Of a stretch of 64,000 nucleotides of DNA, positions 45,039 to 54,349 are shown one piece after another. Both the position numbers and the translations under genes were made by a program. The stretch is taken from assembly GCF_029784155.1 (NCBI RefSeq), contig NC_073691.1:132432714-132496713 (forward strand), written 5' to 3'. The DNA comes from Uranotaenia lowii (Eukaryota; Arthropoda; Insecta; Diptera; Culicidae). The notes below the pieces were generated by a model, which was not told where the DNA came from, did not search any database, and worked only from the letters and a program-made list of their open reading frames with translations. Numbering within the stretch: the stretch's first letter is position 1; each line of letters starts with the position of its first letter.

Positions 45039-46378
45039 GGGGAGATGGGGGCATAATGGCCACCTTAAGGAAAACGGTTATTTAATCATAGAAAATAGCT
45101 ATAATATGGAGGTTACATTATTGTTTCGTGTTCAGACACTTGAAAAGCCTATTCCCTAACGGGCTGAAACGTGAAAAACTAGATGAAAACGTTAAAAAAT
45201 GTATTTTAAAAATTTTTGCCAAAAGCTGAAAACCAACCACTGTGGAGGCATAATGAGAACCCCCCCCTGAGGCAGTATGAGCACCATTAATCAGAGCAAG
45301 AGGGCGTTTTTGCCGGGGAATCTAGCAGCGAATTCAATTCGATGAAGTCAGGTGAGTCGTACATTCACCAAACAAAGCAATAACAAAATAATCTAGGTCT
45401 GTTTGTAGAATACAAACAATTCACGCACGCTCATACATTATGTGCTTTGTTCGGAGGATGATGCTACTAGCCAGATGAAAACCAAAATATGAGCGCTAAT
45501 AATCATAGCAGCTTTGCCTACTAGCGACAAGTCGCATGCGTCGCGACGTTGAAAAATATAACGACGTATCGCGAGTTTCCTAGGAGACTTAAAGAATGCG
45601 ATTGGTGGCCGAAGGAAAATGAGCAGTAAATAACGTAAACAATGTTTGTGTACTACATTGAAATCGCCTACTGGACCGCAAAAAAGAATAACAAACCTGC
45701 GAATGACAGGAATCTCGCTAGTAAAAAGTGTCGCTAGTAAAACTGTCGCTATTCGGTTTGGTGCTATACACATAATAACAATAAAGAAATCGATCATGAA
45801 TTGTAAATGGAAAAAAATCACCTCGAACAGAAATCTAACTCTAGTCTTTTGATTACTTCTCCGACATCTTACCAATAGGCTAAATCGTCGGATGAATACT
45901 AGTCAAGGTGTGGCGCTATAAATCAATTTTAATTCGCTGCTAGATTCTACGGCAGAAAATGCTCATTATGCCTCGATAATATGGTGCTCTATATGCCCCT
46001 AGTCAACAAATTTAAGTAAAAACGTGTTTTAAAATTGATAAAAGTGAAAAATCAAAAATTTTTTGATGGTAAAAATTGAGAAACAATGTGTACATCATGT
46101 TGCAGTGCGTACATTATAGATCAAGGTTATTTTAAGATCATAAGAGCTTATTTCGTGGTGCTCAAAAATTATAATATTTTCGTAACTTGAGAACAAAGCT
46201 AGTTTTTTTTTTAAATATCTCTGTAAAGATGATAAGGAGATTCTTTTTTTGTGAAAAATTAATACTATAGGAAGTACGAAACAAATCCTCATGAAAATTT
46301 ATTTAAGAAAATACGCACCTTCGTAGAAAAGCGTAGTTCTCATTATGCCTCGGGTGCTCGTTATGCCCTCATCTCCCC
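45039..46378. mobile_element. TIR element, TA flanks, GGGGAGATGGGGGCATAATG termini
   Basis: The left end GGGGAGATGGGGGCATAATG and the complement of the right end GGGGAGATGAGGGCATAACG are inverted repeats bordered by TA (45037-45038 and 46379-46380). Inner repeats around ATCTAGCAGCGAATTCAATT are also inverted (45325 and 45930). A tRNA-like segment is present in reverse at 45820-45890. Part of the interior (45460-45640) differs from the copy at 54195-58493. Confidence 0.85.
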
Positions 46379-46380
46379 TA

Positions 46381-46494
46381 CTCATTGAAAATAAATTGGA
46401 GAGGGGAGGAAAATGAGCAATCTTTTTTTTTCAATATCTCACAAGAAAATCTGGAAAAACTCATAACGTTTTGATGAATAATAGTTTATCACCG
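46381..46494. other. short spacer
   Basis: No feature recognised. Confidence 0.4.
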
Positions 46495-46592
46495 GTTCTT
46501 TTTATACGGTGCTTATTGAGTTTTTTCGGTGAGTGAAACAACTTTTTTAAATTTACGTAACGTTTCGGGTTACTTTTCTTCACGCATCGTTA
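46495..46592 (-). repeat. Penelope-like terminal-repeat fragment
   Basis: The minus strand carries AAAAGTAACCCGAAACGTTA and TTTAAAAAAGTTGTTTCACT, closely matching 51275-51340 on the plus strand. The hammerhead core CTGATGA of that copy is disrupted here. It directly follows the RT fragment on the same strand. Confidence 0.65.
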
Positions 46593-47825
46593 AAAGTTTC
46601 TGGAATCACTGGAATTTGATCACTCACACCAACGCAAAAACAGTCATCTACATAGGGGCCGTTCACTAATTACGTAAGCACGATTTTGGAAATTTTCAAC
46701 CCTCCCTCCCCCCCTGGTAAGACATAGTAAGATTTTTCAAAACCCCCCCTCCCCCCCTAGTAAGATCTTACGTTTTTTTATTCTTTGAGAAATTGACACG
46801 TTGTTTTTTAAATAGCTTGAAAATATTAAAAATGTGACCTACGTGCTTCAAAGCAAAGCCCTTTTTAAGTAAAATTAAAAAACTGTTTTTAAAAAGCACA
46901 ATTTATACAAAACAACAGATGAAATGTTATAAACGATAGAATTGTAGATACCGGTGATTAACTCTTTATTTCAAAAATCATAAAAATCTTCAAAAAAAAA
47001 TCGTTCCATACTACTACAATTGGGGCAAAAATGTTTAACGACAATCTCGTTGTCAACTAACCTAAAAGCTCAGACCCATTCAGCGGTAATCGATGAAGTT
47101 TTAGGATTTTTTTGGTAAATCGTTTGTTTAATTTAGAGTGTCTATCACAGAAAAACTGTCTTGAAATGCACTATTTAAAGCGCCTTAAATTGATTTTTGA
47201 AGATTTATTTCTGGTTGAAGTCATTTTCGAAACATGATGGATTCAAATCGTGGTGTAACAACGAGCCATTTTCCTTTTTGTTTCGAAAAGCGACGATCTT
47301 TTTTAATAATGTGATTTAGTGTCTTTGATGGCATGTTGGTTTGAATTGGTTCTCTATAAGGTTATAGATCCTGCGATTTTTTTTTTATTAATTCAAAGAA
47401 ATTAAAAGATAAATAACATTGCATAAAAAATAACTAACAAATAAGTAGAGAGTAAAAAAAACCTGAGTAATATGGTTTCGTATGGCTGTGGCTGTGATTA
47501 AATTTTAATGTAACATTTCTTACGTAAGATTTTTGGAAACCCCCCCTACCCCCCTAGTAAGAGGTCGTAAGCAAATGTGAACCCCCCCCCCTTCCCCCCT
47601 ATGTGCTTACGTAATTAGTGAACAGCCCCATACCTGCGGTAGAATATCATGTCGATCTGTTTCTCCTGGAGTTTTCGTAGGCGTGCATTCTCTAGTTTCT
47701 CTAGTGTTAGTTCAGAGAGGATGCCAGAGAGAGGTGAGCCCATAGGAACTCCATAGCATTGTTTGTAAACAACCTTGTTGTACACATCACAAAAAAATAA
47801 AGAAAATGGATTTAAGAGATATGTT
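46593..47825 (-). pseudogene. Penelope-like reverse transcriptase fragment, split by a MITE
   Basis: On the minus strand 47630-47825 encodes FFCDVYNKVVYKQCYGVPMG, then SPLSGILSELTLEKLE, ending FYRRY. After the MITE at 46655-47629 the frame continues with VDDCFCVGVSDQIP (46593-46654). Together these are the GVPMGSPLS block and the YVDD active-site box of Penelope-like RTs, which are related to telomerase. The N-terminal RT part and most of the thumb are missing. The fragment is non-functional and now lies head to head with the endonuclease piece at 47826. Confidence 0.85.
46655..47629. mobile_element. MITE with GGGGCCGTTCACTAATTACG termini, ATA duplication
   Basis: The ends GGGGCCGTTCACTAATTACG and the complement of the right end GGGGCTGTTCACTAATTACG are inverted repeats continuing TAAGCAC, with C-rich tracts and AGTAAGA words inside both. 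ATA is duplicated at 46652-46654 and 47630-47632. Removing the element and one ATA rejoins the RT frame, which proves the boundaries. The 3-bp duplication fits PIF/Harbinger or similar groups; the interior is non-coding. Confidence 0.92.
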
Positions 47826-48291
47826 TCGACGCCATATGTACCATGTTTAAGTGAAAAACTGCAAAAAAAATACTAGTGAAACATGATATGACACTAGCCA
47901 CCAAACCGAAAGAGAAAATTAAACACGTAGTTTTCACTAAAATGAAAGACCCTATTCCAACAGAAGAACAACGAAATATGGTCTATTCCATACCATGCAA
48001 AGACTGCCAAGATCTAGTGTACATTGGCCAAACAGGTAGAATGCTTGGAAAAAGATTACAGGAACATGAAAAATTAATCGCCAAAAACGAACCAAAATCG
48101 GGATAAGCGCAACACGCAATAGAAGCGCAACACTGTTTCGACTTCAAGAAACCAGGAGTACTCGAGCGGAATCTGAGAGGTCGGGAAACCAGAGAAGCTG
48201 CCGAAACCCTACACATCCAAGCAGACCCGCATAGTAGAAAACCATACCATGAATCTTTCGAATTATTCGGTTCTGATTATATTAATAGTTA
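47826..48291 (+). pseudogene. Penelope-like GIY-YIG endonuclease fragment
   Basis: The plus strand reads RYVSTPYVPCLSEKLQKK, then after a frameshift near 47875 the frame MKDPIPTEEQRNMVYSIPCK, with the CX2C pair, followed by VYIGQTGRMLGKRLQEHEKL. This is the GIY-YIG nuclease core with its conserved Arg. A stop at about 48105 interrupts the frame, which goes on AQHAIEAQHCFDFKKPGVLE to a final stop at 48291. In Penelope-like elements this domain is C-terminal to the RT and nicks the target. Here RT and nuclease pieces are in opposite orientation. Confidence 0.85.
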
Positions 48292-48394
48292 GAATTTCTT
48301 TTGTGTCATCGCTAATGTGCCTTCGCTAGAAACGTGTAAAAATATTTCTAAAAGATACGATTAATCTTTCAAGAAACTGAATGAGTAATTTAGC

Positions 48395-49022
48395 AACGCG
48401 TCGATAAGATAAAATATTGTTCCTGGAAGATAAAATTAATAATCATGAAATAAAATTGATTATTTTAGCAACGCGCCCAAAATTTTTCTGCTGTCGGATA
48501 ACACGTGGCCGTATTTGTACCGGAAAAAAATCCTCTCCCGGCACAGTTTTCGCAAATATAACTATTTTAAGCTGGTCTGGCAGGCAATAGTACCGGTTCC
48601 GACGTAGCAAGGGATCAGTAGCCGACAGCGCCGGTTCCGGTTGTGTGAGGGTGAGTACACCGACTTATTTATTGGTAATAACTAATTTTTCTAAAAATGA
48701 TTAATTTTATTTCAGGCGCAGGTAGACGGGTGTCTCGTAGGCCTGCCGTCTTAGGCAAAGTTGGAGGAAACGTTGCTGGCTGGAGAGCAGTGGTCAAAAA
48801 TCATGGAGCGGACAAAAAAAACGTTGGGGCGGCTTCCGAAGCAGAAGACGATGAAATTGCAGCTGAAGGACAAAACCTGGCAGAAGCACTCGGCTGCTCG
48901 AAACCTGTAATTTCAGTTGTGAAAGTTATATGTGTGAGTTATATCTGAACAACAATATTGTTTGAAAAATGTCTAATAAACAGTTGTGAAAAAAATCCTA
49001 ATGTTTTCAATTTAATTGTAAT
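48395..49022 (+). mobile_element. spliced-looking repeat element, copy B, 5' part
   Basis: The leader TTAGCAACGCGTCGATAAGA with TGTTCCTGGAAGATAAAATT matches copy A (26880-26975, reverse strand). Exon 1 ends GTTGTGTGAGG, a 65-nt intron runs GTGAGTACAC...TTTATTTCAG (48651-48715), and exon 2 follows with an open frame to 48948 (AGRRVSRRPAVLGKVGGNVA...). AATAAA is at 48972. It follows the endonuclease fragment by about 100 bases in the same direction, so it may be the terminal repeat and leader of a Penelope-like element, for which a short 5' intron is known. A hAT element splits it from its distal part. Confidence 0.5.
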
Positions 49023-50752
49023 CAAGGCCGGATTAAAGGGGGGGCAAAAGGGTCAATTGCCCCGGGCCCCCCGACTCAGGGGGGCCCCCCGAGAGAAAAA
49101 AAAAGTTTCAAAATTACTTTAATCATACTACTACATATCCATGAAAAGAAATCAAAACTAGAAAATCGGAAAGATAACATGAAATATAAAAACTAAAGAG
49201 CCCCTGTGAAATAATATCTAGATTAGTTTTTGTCTTAAAAAAGTTAAGGGGCCCCTAGAGTGAGCAATGAAGGAGCTCTCCCACATTTTGCGAGCTGAGA
49301 ATATCAAAACCTTCTTGACAAAACCAAATTCGAAAAAAATTAGGAATAACATGAGGCAAAACATCTCAAATTTTCTTTTTTATCAAAACATATCAGTTAC
49401 GATATTCTGTACAGAACAGGTAAAATAAAGAAAAAACATCTCCTCATTTTCATTACATTCAAACGTCTTGCACAACAATAATGTTTGTTGTTACGTTAAA
49501 GTTCCAAGTTATGGTTTACTGCACTAAAATAGCAGAACATTTTCAACAAAAATTTTATCATTTACTGAGGAGAATATCCTGATTTCAGCATATCATTTTC
49601 CAAATGATCATTCTCAAATTATCATAAAAACGATCTGATAGTTGAGTTGTTATTTAGTATCATTGAGTGATTTTCTTAAAATGAATATTTCTATGATCTT
49701 AAACTTATCTTTTTCCAGATTCAATTCATTCGAATTTTCAAGTCTTGTGTTTTTTCTTCAGTTACTGAAGTTCAGTTTCATAATTTTTCTGAATTTTTAT
49801 AATTCAGGATCTTTGTTTAAGGTACTAAACTCATGTGGATTCTTTATCTGAATTTTTTTCAATGATAACTGATTCTGTGTTTTAAACATCTAATCTTCAT
49901 TCTCATTTTTTTTTTTCAACCAATCATTTATGCACTAATACCCCTTTGGCTTTTAGGACATCGAATGAATCGAATGAAAATAACAATTTTATATAAAAAA
50001 AACTATCTAATGAGTCATATTCAAAAACATCTCATGAAAAGATTTGTTTTTGTGTTTCAAAGACATAGAATTGAAATTCACATTTGGTGTAATTTCTCCT
50101 TTTGCTCCGATTGGAACTTTGTATCTCTTTTTTTTAAATTTAATTCATATTTTGTTTCTCAAAACATGATTTGAAATTATGATTTAGATTTGAAACACTG
50201 AATTTTGGTTCTGAATATAACTTATTTAAAGTTTTGAATTCTTAAACTCTTATATCTGTATCTCTATAAGATGTTAATTTAATTATTTTGTTTTTTTTTT
50301 TTAATTTTGTTTTCTATGTTTCAAATCTTCAGTAAATATTTCTCGAATAAGCACAAACCAAACGATCAAAGATAATAGGAAAATCATTTAAAATATCTAT
50401 CCGTTCATTTTTTTAATTAGAGAATTTCAGTTGATGATAAGGGTATTAAAAAATGAGAATTAAATTTTGCATTTTGCAGCTTCAATCAGAGTTTTCATTC
50501 CTAAGAAATTTCTAAACTCTTCCGCAATGTTTGCACATGATTGATTAACAATTTTTATTTGAAGATACCAGAAACTTTTTTCTACGCAGACAACATGCCT
50601 TTTTGAAGATAGTATACTGGACTCGTCTCCAGTTTTTTTACACGTTTAAAAGGTTTTGTATTTTCTGGGTAGCATTTGAAAAAAAAAATCGAATTATAGG
50701 GCCCCCTCGTAAAAAATTGCCCCGGGCCCCCCGATGGCTTAATCCGGCCCTG
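49023..50752. mobile_element. hAT-type element of 1.7 kb, CAGGGCCGGATTAA termini
   Basis: ATTGTAAT is duplicated exactly at 49015-49022 and 50753-50760. The ends CAAGGCCGGATTAAAGGGGG and the complement of the right end CAGGGCCGGATTAAGCCATC are inverted repeats, and GCCCCGGGCCCCCCG occurs near both ends. The interior is AT-rich, with no transposase recognised; frames such as 49642-49851 are not supported. Confidence 0.92.
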
Positions 50753-51255
50753 ATTGTAATATTAATAATGGACGATAGAAGCTATCTTTCATTTTTTTTT
50801 TTTTTTATTTTTAAAAGATCTTTAGAAGATCAGCTGTAGCGTTAGCGAAACACGAAATTGAAGATTAAATAACGATAACATCTATCGTTTATCTACAATT
50901 TGGATAAGGAAAAAAATGAATGGTTACTCCACTTAACCAGCCGTTCGCTGTATCGTAAAGTGCGTCCAAACGATTCCATTTCATGGAAAAAAGACTACCT
51001 TAATCGTATATTAATATTCCAAAACTATAAAGCTAATCTTTCGTGTGTCTTAGGAAGAAGATAATGGCAATCGTTATTTTATAATACTGATTTATGATAA
51101 TTATGATTTATGTCTCGAGACAGTAAACAAATCGACAAGCAGCCGAACAGAATAAAATTGTGCTGTGTTATTTTTTGTAAGTGATGTGAAGTATTGTAAT
51201 TTTGATAAATGTTATTTAATTTTAATAGTTTTTAATAAAAGTAAATATTTTTAGA
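50753..51255 (+). mobile_element. spliced-looking repeat element, copy B, distal part
   Basis: It continues copy B after the hAT element. 50912-51064 encodes the same 50 residues as the frame at 25993-26142 on the other strand (EWLLHLTSRSLYRKVRPNDS...), here without an in-frame ATG nearby, so it is a remnant. A GTAAGTGATG word at 51178 and TATTTTTTAG-like sequence before 51255 resemble splice sites. Confidence 0.5.
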
Positions 51256-51296
51256 CGTCTGATGATGGGTGCAGAAAAGTAACCCGAAACGTTACG
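51256..51296 (+). ncRNA. hammerhead-ribozyme-like motif, Penelope-type
   Basis: CGT, CTGATGA (51259-51265), helix II GGGT/ACCC with an 11-nt loop, GAAAC (51286-51290), GTT, ACG. CTGATGA and GAAA are the invariant hammerhead core; helix I is only three pairs (CGT/ACG), and helix III is missing, as in the copies at 13064 and 15678. The downstream TTTAAAAAAGTTGTTTCACT is shared with 46495-46592. Confidence 0.5.
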
Positions 51297-51369
51297 GAAA
51301 TTTAAAAAAGTTGTTTCACTCACAGAAAAAACTCAATAAGCAAAAACCGTGTACATATATCATAACGTT

Positions 51370-54005
51370 TTGATTAGAAGAAAATACCTAACCTTGAGGT
51401 TATGTCAGATTTGAGTATTATTCTCTAGAGACTTTATTCATTATCGAATCTCGTTCATATTGCTCATTTAAGTTTGATTCAGTTTATGGCATAATGAACA
51501 TTTTTGTTATTGAACATGTGGTGCAATACATTAAATTAACTCATTAGCTGGTCTTTTTAGTGCGAAATCAGCCGCCGTATGTAAATTTCATAATAGAATT
51601 CTCCTGGCCATTGTTTCAATGTCGAATCGACGATAGGTATTCCGTGTGTTTCATATCTCTTGTTCCAAACCACTGCGTTTAATGAAATTATGGATTTTTT
51701 TTTACGTTCCGGGATAGACAAAAACTAAAATCTAAATGATGCTCTGATGAAACCCTTACTGTAATCCACAGTCAAATTCACAAAGCACAGCATGTACTTG
51801 AAGTGACAATTAAACATTGAACAACTTTTATTCATTCATTTTTCATTTTTTTTCATTTATTTAACATTTAATAGTTTAAATAGTTCATTAATTGATCAAC
51901 AACAATAGATAAAAATACCTAACATGGTTAGAATCAGATAGTTGACAAAAGTTTTGAAAAAATCTGAATGTTTTTGTTCCTGTTCATAATCAGGTAAAAA
52001 TTTAAAATAATCTTACGATACTTCAAATGGAAAATGAAGAATTTTTTTCAGTTGAAATTTTAGGTCAAACATCAGAATTCTTTCCAAACGGAACTTACAA
52101 GTGTAGATCCCACAAATTCCTAGAAGGATTCGAGAAGCAAGTTTCTCGAAACAAAACTGGAAGAAACTTTTCCGCAGCCGGCTGAGAAATTCCGAGCTTT
52201 AACAGGCAAATTTACACATACGGATGCCGAAAGGCAATGATCAGAAAAGGTAGGAATTTCCCAGTCAGTTTCCTGACCCCGTCGGTACCATTATGTGCCG
52301 GGAAGACGAATTCCATTTTCACATTATCTTTCCAGACACACCCGTTTAGGATTTTGTGGGATATCCGTTCCATTATCGTTACCTGTCTGTCTGTCATAAA
52401 GGTAGCTTAAAAGGTGGAAAAACTTTTGGGAGCACTGGGGAATTTCGAGTTTCTTCAGGTTGCGGAAATAAATGTTTCATGAGAAAATGCTTTCGTTGAA
52501 ACTGAAAAAAAAACTATTTGAGAATTTTTCATTTCTTTTTTGCCATACACACACGGCTGTAATGAATGTCTATAAAACAAAACAGAAACGGATGCTTTGG
52601 CTCGTTTCCAATTACAGACACGTTTCACGATAATGGTCATACTTTATTGAGCGGATAATAAATCGTGATGCAGCTCATCCCAAAATCTTCTTGGGGATAG
52701 CATGGAGAAAAAAAGCATGACGTGTCCACGCCGAACATATATTCAATTTCTACCTTGAGTATGAATTTCAACAACTCAATTTTTACCAAGTAAAGTGTAA
52801 TGCTTTCTATCTATCGGGATTCTGGATTCTTATTTTGAAATAACGTTCTATAATTTTCATCGAATTTAGTGTTTTTTCTTGGACTTAACAACTTTTACAC
52901 AGATTGATACTTATGATGGGTCAATAAAAACACAGTATTTGACAAAGGATAAAGAAGACAATGTGTTGTTTTTTTTAAGTCAAAATTACTTTCTGTCTTA
53001 GATCATGGCTTCAGAATTACTTCTGTAATTATTTTTCACTTCAACGGCGTTCAGCTCAAGTAAAGTCAATAGAAGCATTAACTTTCGCTAGTCTCAGTAT
53101 GGCTCCATGAAAAACGTCCAATTATGGTTCAACGAAGTTCTACCCTCTCAGTTATTCAGTATCAGATAGATGACTATTACAAATGATGGAACCCCTTCAT
53201 CCGTTCGTTGTGATGCTCGATGGAAAGCAAGATGGATTACATCGTACTATCAACTTTCGCACTATCGGAATGATGCCCTCCAGTCAGCCTGGATTGGAAT
53301 CGAGTTCATCGTTCTTGATGTTGCTTGTTAGTTCGAAAGGAATCTGATTCAATTGGAATTTTAATCAACTCATTCAAGATGGATTCCTGAAAGGATTGAA
53401 GATAAACAACCCTTAATCCGATTGACCAGTTTTATCTCACTCGTAAAAGGGTCCGCTAGGCGCTAGCACATTAAGCTAGTTAAAACAACCTTTCACCACA
53501 ATCGGCACTTGGTTGAATTTTATTTTGTCATTCCGTAATCCACGTCCGAAAACCTCAAATTAAACACGTATCCGAATGGTGTGTTCGGCACACACACACA
53601 TCAACCGGATATAAATCTGCCGGGGAACCTGACCAATGGACGAAATATCCAGTCCCCACAGCTCCGAGAAGATCCTTTAACGTCATTCCGCCAACACGAA
53701 TGGGACAAGGCAATGGTGCTGCTCAATGGGCCGAGAGTCGGCTCATTAAAATTCTGTAACCAACCGGCATAGTTTGTCACGAACGAAAGAGAGGCGGGCT
53801 GTATCCGTCGGGTGATCAATTTTTATTCCAGCTTCCTGTGGGATTCATTTGGGATTGAATTTTGAGAAAGTTCAATAATATTGAGATTAAACACTTTCAA
53901 TGTTACAAAGAGAATGTTATTTAACTTTCATTTTATCCATATTGTTTGATTGAACAACTACCGATTTTACTACCGTGAACTAAGAAAAATTTCCTGAACC
54001 TAGAT
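51370..54005. other. unassigned, in part single-copy-like sequence
   Basis: 52070-52700 and 53100-53850 are less AT-rich. A plus-strand frame at 53581-53772 (from GTG) and a minus-strand frame over the same place are equally open, so neither is called. No inverted repeats or exon signals were found. Confidence 0.35.
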
Positions 54006-54009
54006 TGGA

Positions 54010-54080
54010 AGTGGAGAGATTCGATCCCCATGGCTTATAAGCCATACACACTAGCCATTAGGCTAAATGCCCGCCTCTAC
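54010..54080 (-). repeat. tRNA-like sequence (SINE head or tRNA pseudogene)
   Basis: The minus strand has an A-box-like TTTAGCCTAATGGCTAGTG, a perfect anticodon-stem-like palindrome TGGCTTATAAGCCA and a B-box-like GGGATCGAATCTC. The acceptor stem does not pair, so it is not called as a functional tRNA. Confidence 0.45.
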
Positions 54081-54349
54081 TACAATATTTTCTAAAAACT
54101 ATGGCATTATCAGACATTGAAGTTCCAAATCCAACTTTAGCCTCTTTAAACTTGATTTTATCAGCTTATCAACACAGATATAAAAAAAACGGTAGGGGAG
54201 ATAAGGGCATAACGAGCACCCAGGGCATAATGAGCACTCCTTTTTTTACATAAGTACGTATTTTCTTAAACAAATTTTCATAAGGACTTGTTTAGTACTA
54301 CCCATAGTATTAATTTTTAATCAAAAAAGAAACATCCTTTTCATCTTTT

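Noticed and set aside
45438..45875. 145-codon hydrophobic minus-strand frame
   Set aside because: It lies inside the TIR element at 45039-46378 and crosses its tRNA-like segment; no transporter motif.
53581..53819. Overlapping frames on both strands
   Set aside because: Both are equally open, the plus-strand one starts with GTG, and no splice sites fit.
54010..54080. Functional tRNA gene
   Set aside because: A- and B-box words are present but the acceptor arms do not pair; called only tRNA-like.
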